From the NCBI GenBank assembly GCA_964519405.1, contig CAZFLA010000054.1:1-20594 (forward strand): a stretch of 20,594 nucleotides of DNA. The letters run 5' to 3'. The position numbers and the translations under genes are program-made. The notes below the pieces were generated by a model, which did not search any database, was not told the DNA's origin, and worked only from the letters and a program-made list of their open reading frames with translations. Origin of the DNA: G963677485 sp964519405 (GTDB taxonomy: Bacteria > Armatimonadota > HRBIN16). Of this stretch, positions 7,482-15,359 are shown piece by piece. How positions within the stretch are numbered: position 1 is the stretch's first letter; each line of letters opens with the position of its first letter.

Positions 7482-9242
7482 ATGTCCATCACACAGCAAC
7501 TGCCGCGGATTACTAGATTTATGCTAGTAACTGTCGTCGCGTGCGTAACCTTAGCTGCATCGATATGTGCAGCCCCATCACCTTCACCTAAATTACAAGC
7601 AAATGGTGGTTACTACGGCTTGATACCTTTACCAAATATCGCGTCATTTACTCCAACCAGTGGTGGCGTAGGTACAGTGGTTACCATTACTGGAACCGGG
7701 CTTGATATACATAATGTTAGGGAGGTTTTGTTCAGCGGGGTACCCGCTCGTTTTGATATTGTGTCAGCGGGAGTGAAGGCAATTGTACCGCAAGGAGCGA
7801 CGACGGGCAGAATCACTATTTGGGCAGCAGATGGTACGGTTAAAAGCGACACCGACTTCACAGTGCCAGGTACACCTCATATCGCCAGCTTTTCACCAAC
7901 CAACGGCAAGGTCTCTGACAAAGTCACCATAACTGGAGAGAACCTGATTGGTACAACCAAGGTGACATTCAATGGGGTATCAGCCAATTTCATTATAAAC
8001 AGTGACACTCAGGTGACTGCCACGGTACCCACAGGTGCCGCAACAGGTGTACTCGCATTGACCACCGCTACAGGTACAAACCCAGGGCCGTATAACTATA
8101 CAGTGCTCCCGTTACCCAATGTTTCAGGCATAAATCCTGCAAGTGGACTTGGCGGCACCCGGGTTACCTTAACTGGCGTTGGATTTACCACCACTACTGA
8201 TGTAAAGTTCAATGGCATCACCGCCACATTTGATATCATTAATGATACCAGCTTGTCAGTAGTCATCCCCAACCTCACCACAACAGGACCGTTCACTATT
8301 ACATCAGCAGGCGGCACCAGCACCAGTGCCGGCAGCTTTGCGGTAGTGAACTACATCGACAGCGTTGATCCTTACAGCGGGATACCCGGCGACACCGTAA
8401 CCTTTCGAGGAGTGGACTTCTCGAAGCTGCAGTCCATAACATTCAACGGAACAGAGGCATTCTATTCAGTAGTCAATTCCACGACAGTTACGGCCGTTGT
8501 GCCCAGCGGAGCTGCTACCGGAAAGATCACCTTGACCTACTCAGACGGCACAGTGGTGAGTAATAATGACTTTGTCATCTATCAACCGGTGGTCATCACT
8601 TCATTTGCACCTCACGCAGGAGCAGCTGGAAGCACGGTCACGATATCTGGATTTGGCTTCACAGGGACTTCATCCGTCACTTTCAATGNNNNNNNNNNCT
8701 TCACAGTAAAGAATGACGGCTTGATTACAGCGGCGGTACCAAGCGGAGCGACGACAGGATGCATCACCGTCACCAATCCTGATGGGCCAGCCACAACGGC
8801 CGATGTGTTTACGGTGTTTAAGCCCACCTCACTGCCAGTGGTGGTAGCACTTGATTCGTCATACCTGGGCAGCATAAGCAACGTGTCGCTGCAATACCAG
8901 TTAGCCGGTCCGCAAACATACTCAGGCACGCTGCATCTGTCAAACACAGGCTCAGCAAACTTAAGTAACCTGCAGCCAGGAAACTACACGCTGAAGATCA
9001 GCGGCAGCCACTGGTTAACCCGCAAAATATCGGGGATTAATGTGAATGGTTCCGTAACGGCCAACACAACATTGACTAACGGTGATGCAGATGGTGACAA
9101 CCAAGTGAACCTGTTTGATATCGTCGCGCTGGACTCCAACTTCGGCAAGGCCAATGCCATGGCCGACCTGGACGGCAGCGGAAGCGTTAACTTGTTCGAC
9201 TACGTCATTATCGACCAAAACTTCGGAGCAATCGGCGACTAG
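7482..9242 (+). CDS. Secreted IPT/TIG-repeat protein with dockerin-like C-terminus
   Basis: Exported protein of about 586 aa. A signal peptide spans residues 1-31 (hydrophobic FMLVTVVACVTLAA, then CAAP). Five IPT/TIG immunoglobulin-like repeats follow at roughly 51-128, 131-208, 211-288, 290-368 and 371-446; each runs from a SF-P-G start through VTITG and FNG to AxVP-GA-TG. Next is a beta-sandwich module (454-530, with LQPGNYTLKISGSHWL). The tail has two EF-hand-like calcium loops, DADGDNQVNLFD (535-546) and DLDGSGSVNLFD (562-573), ending FGAIGD. This resembles type I dockerin pairs. The architecture points to an extracellular adhesion, carbohydrate-binding or scaffold-docking role; no catalytic domain is present. 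An AAGGAG (7470-7475) precedes ATG 7482. Ten N at 8689-8698 fall in the fifth repeat with the frame kept. Closely related modules are common in Armatimonadota, which supports the taxonomic guess. Confidence 0.85.
   Translation: MSITQQLPRITRFMLVTVVACVTLAASICAAPSPSPKLQANGGYYGLIPLPNIASFTPTSGGVGTVVTITGTGLDIHNVREVLFSGVPARFDIVSAGVKAIVPQGATTGRITIWAADGTVKSDTDFTVPGTPHIASFSPTNGKVSDKVTITGENLIGTTKVTFNGVSANFIINSDTQVTATVPTGAATGVLALTTATGTNPGPYNYTVLPLPNVSGINPASGLGGTRVTLTGVGFTTTTDVKFNGITATFDIINDTSLSVVIPNLTTTGPFTITSAGGTSTSAGSFAVVNYIDSVDPYSGIPGDTVTFRGVDFSKLQSITFNGTEAFYSVVNSTTVTAVVPSGAATGKITLTYSDGTVVSNNDFVIYQPVVITSFAPHAGAAGSTVTISGFGFTGTSSVTFNXXXXFTVKNDGLITAAVPSGATTGCITVTNPDGPATTADVFTVFKPTSLPVVVALDSSYLGSISNVSLQYQLAGPQTYSGTLHLSNTGSANLSNLQPGNYTLKISGSHWLTRKISGINVNGSVTANTTLTNGDADGDNQVNLFDIVALDSNFGKANAMADLDGSGSVNLFDYVIIDQNFGAIGD
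8689..8698. other. Assembly gap or masked bases (10 N), probably 3 nt too short
   Basis: Unknown bases lie in TIG repeat 5 at the FNG-xxxx-F position. The other repeats have 18 residues from after FNG to the VP motif; counting the gap as ten bases gives only 17 here. The true gap may be 13 bases. Either size keeps the frame. Confidence 0.9.
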
Positions 9243-9253
9243 CAGATTACCAT

Positions 9254-9283
9254 GTAGGCGGCAGTTAACTCACTGCCGCCTAC
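9254..9283. terminator. Bidirectional hairpin between convergent genes (12-bp stem, 6-nt loop)
   Basis: GTAGGCGGCAGT (9254-9265) and ACTGCCGCCTAC (9272-9283) pair perfectly. CCTTTCTT follows on the plus strand. The hairpin begins 12 bp after the TIG-gene stop and overlaps the stop codon of the minus-strand lipid kinase, so one structure can end both transcripts. Confidence 0.75.
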
Positions 9284-10185
9284 CCTTTCTTGACCTCAAT
9301 GCTTTTTCGCGGCAGCCACATGGGAGCATGATGCGGCAGCACATCAACCTCAAGTGGCGTTGTGCAGATGATATCACCATCAGCAAGCACCGGAACTGCG
9401 CCCTGTGTGGTGATGGAAACATGCTTCCCCTGCCAAAAGTGAACCTTGGGATGCTGCAGGTGGCATCCGCGAATCACGCGAGTGAGGTTCATGAGGAACT
9501 CCACACGCTTCACATATTCCACGACAACCACATCCGCTAATCCGTCGTCGACTTTTGCTAAAGGGGCGATCTGCATTCCACCACCATAGCACCGTGCATT
9601 GGCGACTGCTACCAACAGCGCTTTGCCCTGCCATATGTGACCATCGACCTCAACACTCACTTGCGTCGCCTGTAACCGGGCTAGCTCCTGGAACACTGCG
9701 GTTAAGTAGGCCACTCGCCCGCCCAGCAAGCGGAAGCGACGGTTAATGCGATCGGCCACCATGGCATCAAAACCCAAACTGGTGATATTTACAGATCGAT
9801 ATTTACCACCGTTGATACTCAACATGTCGACAAATACTTTGCTGCCGCCAACCAAACCGGTTGCCGCTTCGGAAGGGTTGATGGGGATACCAAGTGTGCG
9901 GCAAAGATCATTACCCGTGCCCGCCGGTATGATACCGGTCGGTATGCCGGAGCCATCAAGGCCTGTTATCACTTGGGTGATAGTGCCATCGCCGCCGCAA
10001 GCCAGCAGAACGTCGGGGTTTGTGTCTATCAACTGCCTAGCCAGGGTCTCTGCCTCGCCGGGGCAGCACGTCACTTTGGTATCAATCTCCCAACCAGCTG
10101 CAGATAGGATGCGTTGAGCGGTCATCGCAGCGGACGTGCCAATATGGCGTCCCGATATCGGGTTAGCTATGATCGTCGCTTTCAT
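9280..10185 (-). CDS. Diacylglycerol/lipid kinase family protein (YegS/DgkB-like)
   Basis: A 301-aa soluble lipid kinase with a DAGK catalytic fold, expected to transfer phosphate from ATP to diacylglycerol or a related lipid at the membrane. Evidence: N-terminal IIANPISG (5-12), nucleotide-binding CGGDGTITQVITGL (63-76), IIPAGTGNDLCRTLGIP (85-101) and a central SLGFDAMVADRIN segment like the SxGxDa motif of the family. The length matches the roughly 300 aa expected. DgkB recycles diacylglycerol from lipoteichoic acid or membrane-glycan synthesis in Gram-positives, and YegS phosphorylates phosphatidylglycerol in vitro; which substrate applies here is open. The start ATG (10185) has no clear Shine-Dalgarno on the minus strand (CCTGCTAGATA precedes it), so the leader may be very short or the start weakly translated. 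It is divergent from nadB. Confidence 0.85.
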   Translation of the reverse strand: MKATIIANPISGRHIGTSAAMTAQRILSAAGWEIDTKVTCCPGEAETLARQLIDTNPDVLLACGGDGTITQVITGLDGSGIPTGIIPAGTGNDLCRTLGIPINPSEAATGLVGGSKVFVDMLSINGGKYRSVNITSLGFDAMVADRINRRFRLLGGRVAYLTAVFQELARLQATQVSVEVDGHIWQGKALLVAVANARCYGGGMQIAPLAKVDDGLADVVVVEYVKRVEFLMNLTRVIRGCHLQHPKVHFWQGKHVSITTQGAVPVLADGDIICTTPLEVDVLPHHAPMWLPRKSIEVKKG

Positions 10186-10455
10186 TATCTAGCAGGAACC
10201 ACGCAGATGCGGGAGTTTAACAACATATACCATCCAAAGTGTTTGCTTATCAGCCAGTATAACTGCATTATGCAACGCAATAACAGCTTGCGTCCACAGA
10301 AAAACGAAGGCAAGCTTTTACCTTCCGCCAATTCTGCTCTATAATACCCTTGACGTACAGAATTCGGTGCCTCGGTGTTGCGGGACTATAGACGTTGATT
10401 AACGTGCATTCTGTGTGCCGGAAACAATACTGGAGAGCAGAGGTCTGCTAGTTTT
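10186..10455. other. Divergent intergenic region between the lipid kinase and nadB
   Basis: The 270 bp contain the nadB promoter candidate (10317-10345) and a leader of about 104 nt holding ACGTT-GATT-AACGT (10392-10405) and the dyad AGCAGA-GG-TCTGCT (10436-10449). The latter overlaps the likely ribosome-binding site GAGG of nadB. No gene or recognisable riboswitch fold was found. Confidence 0.4.
10317..10345 (+). promoter_or_regulatory. Probable sigma-70-type promoter of nadB
   Basis: TTTACC (10317-10322, four of six to TTGACA), a 17-bp spacer and a perfect TATAAT (10340-10345). This is the best-formed promoter in the window. It implies a 5' leader of about 104 nt before ATG 10456. Confidence 0.6.
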
Positions 10456-12021
10456 ATGGAAATCATCCACCGCTCAAATTCACTGGTGATAGGCAGCGGC
10501 ATGGCTGGGTTATCTTTCGCCCTGCGCATGTCGGACTTTGGAACAGTCACGGTAATCACGAAAAAAGATCGCAAAGAATCCAACACGAACTATGCCCAAG
10601 GCGGAATCGCCGCGGTCATGGATCCAGGAGACGACACCGAACACCATCTTCAAGATACGTTAGTTGCTGGCGCTGGTATCTGCCATCGCGATGCTGTTGA
10701 GCTTCTCGTAAATGAGGGGCCCAAACAAATACGCCGACTGGAGTCGATCGGGGCCCGTTTTGATGCCGATCCCGAAGGCCAACTGAAGTTAGGTCGTGAG
10801 GGCGGACATCACCTTAACCGAATAGTCCACTTTGCTGACCGCACCGGCTGGGAAGCGGAACGTGCATTACTGGAAGCTGTAAAAAACAAGCCAAACATCA
10901 CCGTTCACGAACACTATTTTGCACTTGACCTCATCACCGACAGCAACGGCGACTGCGTAGGTGTGATGGCACTTAACCGGCTTAGCGAGGAAGTGGAATA
11001 CTTCATCGCGAACACCACACTGCTTGCCACTGGCGGTGCGGGTATGATCTACCCTCAAACCACCAACCCAACCATCGCGACCGGCGACGGTGTCGCACTG
11101 GCATGGCGTGCTGGTGCAAGGGTAGCCAACCTGGAGTTTATGCAGTTTCACCCCACAACGCTGTTCCATCCCGACGCCCGCGCTTTCTTGATATCCGAAG
11201 CCGTGCGCGGTGATGGCGCTATACTGCGTCTGCCCGACGGCACAGCATTTATGAGCGAATACCACGAGATGAAGGATCTAGCACCGCGTGATGTGGTGGC
11301 GAGAGCAATAGACGCCGAAACGAAGAAGCATGGTATACCGTGTGTCTATCTTGATATCACCCATCGAACTGCAGAATATCTGCACGAGCGATTCCCTGGT
11401 ATCTCGGAGAAACTTGCGACTGTTGGGCTTGACTTAGCTAAAGATATGATCCCCGTTCTGCCTGCGGCGCACTACATGTGCGGTGGTGTGGTGACAGACC
11501 TTAATGGACGCACCAGCATACCCCGTCTGCTAGCGGCTGGCGAAGTATCCTGCACTGGTGTTCACGGCGCCAATCGCCTTGCAAGTAACAGCATGCTGGA
11601 AGCGTTAGTATACGGCTATCAAGCAGCCGAATACGCATCACATCATGAGTCACCTGTGCCCGATTCCGTCACCCTGCCAAAACACCCGACTGTTAACACC
11701 AATGCGGACAGAGGCACTATTCGTGAGCAGATGCATGCGATCATGAACAAAAATGTCGGTATCATCCGCAACCTGCCATCGCTGGAAAAAGCCAATACAT
11801 CGCTGCAGCAACTGCTTAAGCAGTCACAGCAGATGACCAGCCAGGCTGTTCGCGCCGGATTATGGGAAGATGCCAACCTCGTGTTGGTTGCCTCTTTGAT
11901 GGTTCGTTGTGCGTTGAAGCGGCATGAAAGCCGCGGACTTCATCAGTTGGTTGAGTTCCCCAACACCGATGATGTCAATTTCGGCGGAGACACCATTCTA
12001 GTAGGTGAGGAGCGAGCATGA
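10456..12021 (+). CDS. nadB: L-aspartate oxidase
   Basis: FAD enzyme that oxidises L-aspartate to iminoaspartate, the first step of de novo NAD synthesis, in the cytoplasm; 521 aa, close to the family norm of about 540. Evidence: the FAD dinucleotide loop VIGSGMAGLSFALR (11-24), NYAQGGIAAV (45-54) and REGGHHLNRIVH (114-125) with the active-site Glu115. Further along come MQFHPTTL (229-236, His232), SEAVRGDGA (247-255), LAPRDVVARAID (275-286, Arg278), PAAHYMCGGV (336-345, His339) and the C-terminal FAD contact GANRLASNS (371-379). LMVRCALKRHESRG near the end is the NadB C-terminal helix motif and separates it from succinate dehydrogenase flavoproteins. Start ATG 10456 lies behind a weak GAGG (10440-10443) inside a dyad. 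The stop overlaps the next gene as ATGA. nadA and nadC are not in the window. Confidence 0.95.
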   Translation: MEIIHRSNSLVIGSGMAGLSFALRMSDFGTVTVITKKDRKESNTNYAQGGIAAVMDPGDDTEHHLQDTLVAGAGICHRDAVELLVNEGPKQIRRLESIGARFDADPEGQLKLGREGGHHLNRIVHFADRTGWEAERALLEAVKNKPNITVHEHYFALDLITDSNGDCVGVMALNRLSEEVEYFIANTTLLATGGAGMIYPQTTNPTIATGDGVALAWRAGARVANLEFMQFHPTTLFHPDARAFLISEAVRGDGAILRLPDGTAFMSEYHEMKDLAPRDVVARAIDAETKKHGIPCVYLDITHRTAEYLHERFPGISEKLATVGLDLAKDMIPVLPAAHYMCGGVVTDLNGRTSIPRLLAAGEVSCTGVHGANRLASNSMLEALVYGYQAAEYASHHESPVPDSVTLPKHPTVNTNADRGTIREQMHAIMNKNVGIIRNLPSLEKANTSLQQLLKQSQQMTSQAVRAGLWEDANLVLVASLMVRCALKRHESRGLHQLVEFPNTDDVNFGGDTILVGEERA

Positions 12022-12899
12022 CATCACAACCATGGATGTGCAGCCTTCATGGTGCACACAGCAGTGAGTTCTGCGAACACGCCCACTCAACTCTCCGCGA
12101 AATGGTAGAAGCTGCCATCGAAGCTGGTTACGATACGTTTGGCATGTCGGAGCATTGCGCCCGCGTCGCTGAGCAGTATGTATTCCTTGGAGAGCGGCCT
12201 AAAGGCATTCACGTTCAGCAATTAGTCGATATGTTTGATGCCTATGCCCAAGCAAGCAAGTCGATCGTCGATGAATACAGCGATAGGATCAAACTGCTTC
12301 GCGGTTTCGAAGCGGAAGTCGTACCCCCAAAAAGCTACGACACACTGACCGCTGAATGGCGGCGCCAGTATCGGTTTGACTACATCGTTGGCAGTGTGCA
12401 CTTCCTATATGATGAGTGCGTAGACGAAGACAAAGAGTATTTTGGCCGTCTGATCGACAAAGCTGGAAGTCTGGAAGAACTCTGCTGCGAGTATTACGGA
12501 AAACTGGCGGACATGATTACCCGTTTGAAACCGGAAGTTGTCGGCCATTTCGACCTCATCCGGTTGTTCGGCCGTCACTTTGGTGATGTAGACACCCCTG
12601 TCGTTGTTCGTCGTGCAGAAGAAGCGATGAGCGCAGCTGCGGAAGTAGGTGCCATACTGGATCTCAATACAGCCGGAATTCGAAAAGGCATCGGTCACCC
12701 CTATCCGGCTCCGTTGTATGTGCAGATGGCCAAGAAGATGGGTGTTCCCTTCTGCTTCGGCGATGACAGCCATAATGTAGATCAAGTCGGTTTTGGCTTA
12801 CCCGATGCACGACAGTATCTGCTTCATAACGGCGTAGATACCATCACCACACTCGCTAAACACGGAAGCGAAGTGGTTCACGAGGTTCGCACGCTGTAG
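12018..12899 (+). CDS. PHP-domain phosphatase, histidinol-phosphatase (HisK-type) family
   Basis: A 293-aa metal-dependent phosphoesterase with a PHP barrel, similar to Bacillus HisK, which removes phosphate from histidinol phosphate. Metal-ligand motifs are in order: SLHGAHSSEFCEH (9-21; His11, His14, His21), MSEH (43-46), GFEAE (96-100, Glu98), GSVH (125-128, His128), GHFD (176-179, His177) and GDDSH (248-252; Asp250, His252). The first motif begins S-L-H where most members have D-x-H. It overlaps nadB by 4 bp (ATGA), so the two are translationally coupled. No histidine gene is nearby, so histidinol phosphate is not assured as the substrate; another small phosphate ester is possible. The GNAT gene follows after 36 bp, probably in the same operon. 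Confidence 0.82.
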   Translation: MTSQPWMCSLHGAHSSEFCEHAHSTLREMVEAAIEAGYDTFGMSEHCARVAEQYVFLGERPKGIHVQQLVDMFDAYAQASKSIVDEYSDRIKLLRGFEAEVVPPKSYDTLTAEWRRQYRFDYIVGSVHFLYDECVDEDKEYFGRLIDKAGSLEELCCEYYGKLADMITRLKPEVVGHFDLIRLFGRHFGDVDTPVVVRRAEEAMSAAAEVGAILDLNTAGIRKGIGHPYPAPLYVQMAKKMGVPFCFGDDSHNVDQVGFGLPDARQYLLHNGVDTITTLAKHGSEVVHEVRTL

Positions 12900-12935
12900 C
12901 AAATCTTTATCGTTGCGTTTCGCGAGGAGCACTAC

Positions 12936-13487
12936 ATGAAACCAGAACAGATGCATTTCGCCTCAACGAGAAGTATCGTCATGCGTGACGGTTGTGTTTT
13001 AACGCAGCGGTTGATCACCGAGCACGACACGGAGGCATTGGCTGATTTCTACGCATCGGTTCCTCGCGATGACTCGCGGTTCTACATGCGGCCCAGCATG
13101 TTGAATGCGGAACGGGCTCAAGCAGATACCGCAGAATGTAACCACCCGAATGTCGTGGCTATCGTGCTTGAAAATGATCAAAACCAGATCGTTGGCTTCT
13201 CGTGGTATCGCTGGGAAAACGCGCAATCACCAACCAGCACCTTCGGCATATGTATTCGGCGAGGTTACCAAGGTATCGGCGCCGGTGAGGCGCAGTTGAA
13301 GCGTATCCTGGAAATAACTAAGCATGTTGGTCCAGATGTGATGTGCTTAACCGTTCAGAAAGCCAATACCCGCGCTCAGCGCTTATACACGAAATGCGGC
13401 TTTCAGATCGTTCGCGAGCAGATGATTGGTGAGCGCGACGGCTTCGATGCGGAACCAGAATACTACATGGAGCAGCGCATCCGATAG
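12936..13487 (+). CDS. GNAT-family N-acetyltransferase
   Basis: A 183-aa acetyl-CoA-dependent N-acetyltransferase; the substrate is not predictable. Motif A is visible as FGICIRRGYQGIGAGEAQLKR (103-123) with the pyrophosphate-binding Q-G-I-G-A-G loop. Motif B is NTRAQRLYTKCGF (144-156), with the Asn and Tyr typical of RimJ/RimI-like members. The N-terminal VLTQRLITEHDTEAL (21-35) is the usual first strand and helix. GAGGAG (12924-12929) stands 6 nt before ATG 12936. It is third in the nadB-phosphatase-GNAT run with a 36-bp gap, so it is probably co-transcribed. Confidence 0.85.
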   Translation: MKPEQMHFASTRSIVMRDGCVLTQRLITEHDTEALADFYASVPRDDSRFYMRPSMLNAERAQADTAECNHPNVVAIVLENDQNQIVGFSWYRWENAQSPTSTFGICIRRGYQGIGAGEAQLKRILEITKHVGPDVMCLTVQKANTRAQRLYTKCGFQIVREQMIGERDGFDAEPEYYMEQRIR

Positions 13488-13591
13488 CTCCAGATCAGTA
13501 TTGTCGTCCTCGCATACCACCACTTTCACCCTAAAACCAATTAATTGCCTAACATGCAGCTTTTCGCGGTAACTGTTGGAATGTTGTTTTA

Positions 13592-13645
13592 CGTATATAT
13601 CGATATACGCGAAGATCGCTTGTTTTTGAACTGATATACGTATAC
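13592..13645. promoter_or_regulatory. Cluster of AT-rich palindromes upstream of murJ
   Basis: CGTATAT-ATCG-ATATACG (13592-13609) is a symmetric 7-bp dyad. TATACGTATA (13635-13644) is a perfect 10-bp palindrome with the same GATATACG core. Both lie in the 264-bp gap before murJ, about 85-140 bp upstream of its -10 box. Repeated related palindromes suggest a transcription-factor site, but AT-rich sequence gives such patterns by chance fairly often. The rest of the gap shows no gene and no clear terminator for the GNAT gene. Confidence 0.3.
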
Positions 13646-13727
13646 TGCCGCGACCATGTGATGCTGCCAGACACCAATACCGCATGCTGCATCACCCATT
13701 TATCGCGCATTATACAAGCAGCTTCAG

Positions 13728-13733
13728 TATAAT
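13728..13733 (+). promoter_or_regulatory. Probable -10 box (TATAAT) very close to the murJ start
   Basis: A perfect TATAAT ends 18 bp before ATG 13752, predicting a leader of only about 10-12 nt. The intervening TTCTGGATAGGTATACA has no strong Shine-Dalgarno. No -35 consensus is seen (GCGCAT at 17 bp). Confidence 0.45.
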
Positions 13734-13751
13734 GTTCTGGATAGGTATACA

Positions 13752-15332
13752 ATGACACAAGACAACAAGACATTCATACGATCTGCAGCCATTATGATGG
13801 TCGCGGTGTTCCTGAGCCGCATACTGGGGCAACTGCGTGACACCCTCATCGCTTCATGGTTTGGACAGGGTTCTGTCACCGATATTTACCGTGCCGCTTT
13901 TTCGGTGCCTGACCTGCTTTACTTCTTGATAGCCGGTGGCGCGCTCTCTTCAGCATTTATTCCAGTATTTTCATCATATATTGCCCATAAAGACGATGAT
14001 AACGCATGGACTTTGTTCTCAAATGTCGCATCTGTTATGTTTATTGTTGTCAGTGTCATGATCGTTCTATGTGAGATATTTACGCCGCAGCTGGTGAAGG
14101 TAATTGCACCAGGATTTAATGCTCTAGAAGTGATTGAGACGACCCGCCTTACCCGCATCATTTTGCCGGCCCAACTTGCCTTTTTCCTAGGTGGGTTGAT
14201 CATGGGTAGTCTGCAATCATTAGGGAACCCCTGGGGGCAGGCACTTGGTCCTATCGTCTATAACCTAGGCATCATCGCGGGTGGATTGTTCCTGCGTAAG
14301 AGCATGGGCACCGAGGGTATGATCTGGGGAGCGCTTATCGGTGCGTTCCTAGGCAACTTCCTGCTGCAAGTCTACCTCATGCGTAAAGATGGTGGTAAAT
14401 TCCGTTGGAGTTTGGACCTGAAGCATCCTGGAGTAATTCAGGTTGGAAAACTGATGCTGCCGGTTATTCTGGGATTATCGCTGCCGCAAGTCTATGTGCT
14501 GGTCAACCGTATGTTTGCCTCCATGCTCCAGCATGGAATTATCTCAGCGCTGGATAACGCAAGCAAACTGATGCAGGCGCCGTTGGGCATATTCGCACAG
14601 TCTATCGGCATCGCGATACTCCCCACACTCAGCGGCTTAGCGGCCACCAAGCAGATGGATGATTTCACACAGACCTTCTACAAAGGTCTTCGCACGTTAT
14701 GGATGCTGGCATTTATCTCGACAGCCCTGATGGTCGCATTGGCTCCTGATATCATCTCCATCATCTATGGATACGGCGCTTTCGCGAAAACACATGGAGC
14801 TGCACAGATTACCGCCACAGCTATGGTTCTCTACTGCCTCGGCTTATTTGCCAGCAGCAGTCAAGCTGTGTTGAACCGTGCATTCTATGCCGTTCAAGAC
14901 ACGGTCACACCTATTGTCATCGGCACCATCACCACTATTATCTTCTTCCCAATGAACTACGCCCTCATGAAGCCATTTGGTTATAAGGGGCTGGCCCTTT
15001 CGGGTTCGCTGATCGCCATGGTGCATGTCGGATGGATGCTGCTAGCCATCAAGAAGCGCATTAAGATCGACATAAAACCACTAGGAATGCCATTCGTAAA
15101 ACTGCTCTCGTCGGGTATTGTCACCTGGCTGGTATGCGCTGGTTTACGGATACTCACCAGTATGTATATTCAGCCATATGCACCCCACATTAAGCTGTAT
15201 AACCTGTTCAACCTTCTCGTGCTCGGTGGAATTGGCACCCTAGTTTATATGGCTTGTGCGAAGCTGATGGGCTGCGAGGAGATCAACCAACTGCGGCAGA
15301 TACTCAACCGCCGCCGTGCTAAAAGCGCATAA
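13752..15332 (+). CDS. murJ: Lipid II flippase MurJ (MviN family)
   Basis: A 526-aa integral membrane protein of the MOP superfamily that moves the peptidoglycan precursor lipid II across the inner membrane. The start RSAAIMMVAVFLSRILGQLRDTLIASWFG is characteristic of MviN, with the conserved cavity arginines in SRILGQLRD (residues 22-30). The next segment, FSVPDLLYFLIAGGALSSAFIPVF (about 50-73), is the family hallmark. Further signatures are PAQLAFFLGGLIMGSLQSLG, GIFAQSIGIAILPTLSGLAA and LYCLGLFASSSQAVLNRAFYA. The hydrophobic pattern fits 14 membrane helices, and the length matches the usual 500-530 aa. The stop is followed at once by a small 7-bp hairpin. The gene stands alone between a 264-bp and a 126-bp gap. 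Confidence 0.93.
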   Translation: MTQDNKTFIRSAAIMMVAVFLSRILGQLRDTLIASWFGQGSVTDIYRAAFSVPDLLYFLIAGGALSSAFIPVFSSYIAHKDDDNAWTLFSNVASVMFIVVSVMIVLCEIFTPQLVKVIAPGFNALEVIETTRLTRIILPAQLAFFLGGLIMGSLQSLGNPWGQALGPIVYNLGIIAGGLFLRKSMGTEGMIWGALIGAFLGNFLLQVYLMRKDGGKFRWSLDLKHPGVIQVGKLMLPVILGLSLPQVYVLVNRMFASMLQHGIISALDNASKLMQAPLGIFAQSIGIAILPTLSGLAATKQMDDFTQTFYKGLRTLWMLAFISTALMVALAPDIISIIYGYGAFAKTHGAAQITATAMVLYCLGLFASSSQAVLNRAFYAVQDTVTPIVIGTITTIIFFPMNYALMKPFGYKGLALSGSLIAMVHVGWMLLAIKKRIKIDIKPLGMPFVKLLSSGIVTWLVCAGLRILTSMYIQPYAPHIKLYNLFNLLVLGGIGTLVYMACAKLMGCEEINQLRQILNRRRAKSA

Positions 15333-15359
15333 CTGCGATGTGCCTTTCGGTAATCGCAG
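15333..15359. terminator. Small hairpin after murJ (7-bp stem), possible terminator
   Basis: CTGCGAT (15333-15339) and ATCGCAG (15353-15359) pair around a 13-nt loop directly after the murJ stop. No T-tract follows. TTGACA at 15379-15384 lies just downstream and could be the -35 of the next gene, but no -10 is found at normal spacing; TACAAT (15414-15419) is 29 bp away. Confidence 0.3.

Noticed and set aside
7613..8947. The TIG repeats as a DNA-level tandem repeat
   Set aside because: The repetition is at protein level; the nucleotide copies have diverged too far to count as a DNA repeat array.
9115..9540. Open frame of 141 codons across the end of the TIG gene and into the lipid-kinase gene
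   Set aside because: It crosses a strong terminator hairpin and overlaps two well-supported genes in other frames.
10352..10455. A riboswitch in the nadB leader
   Set aside because: Only short dyads are visible; no conserved riboswitch core was recognised.
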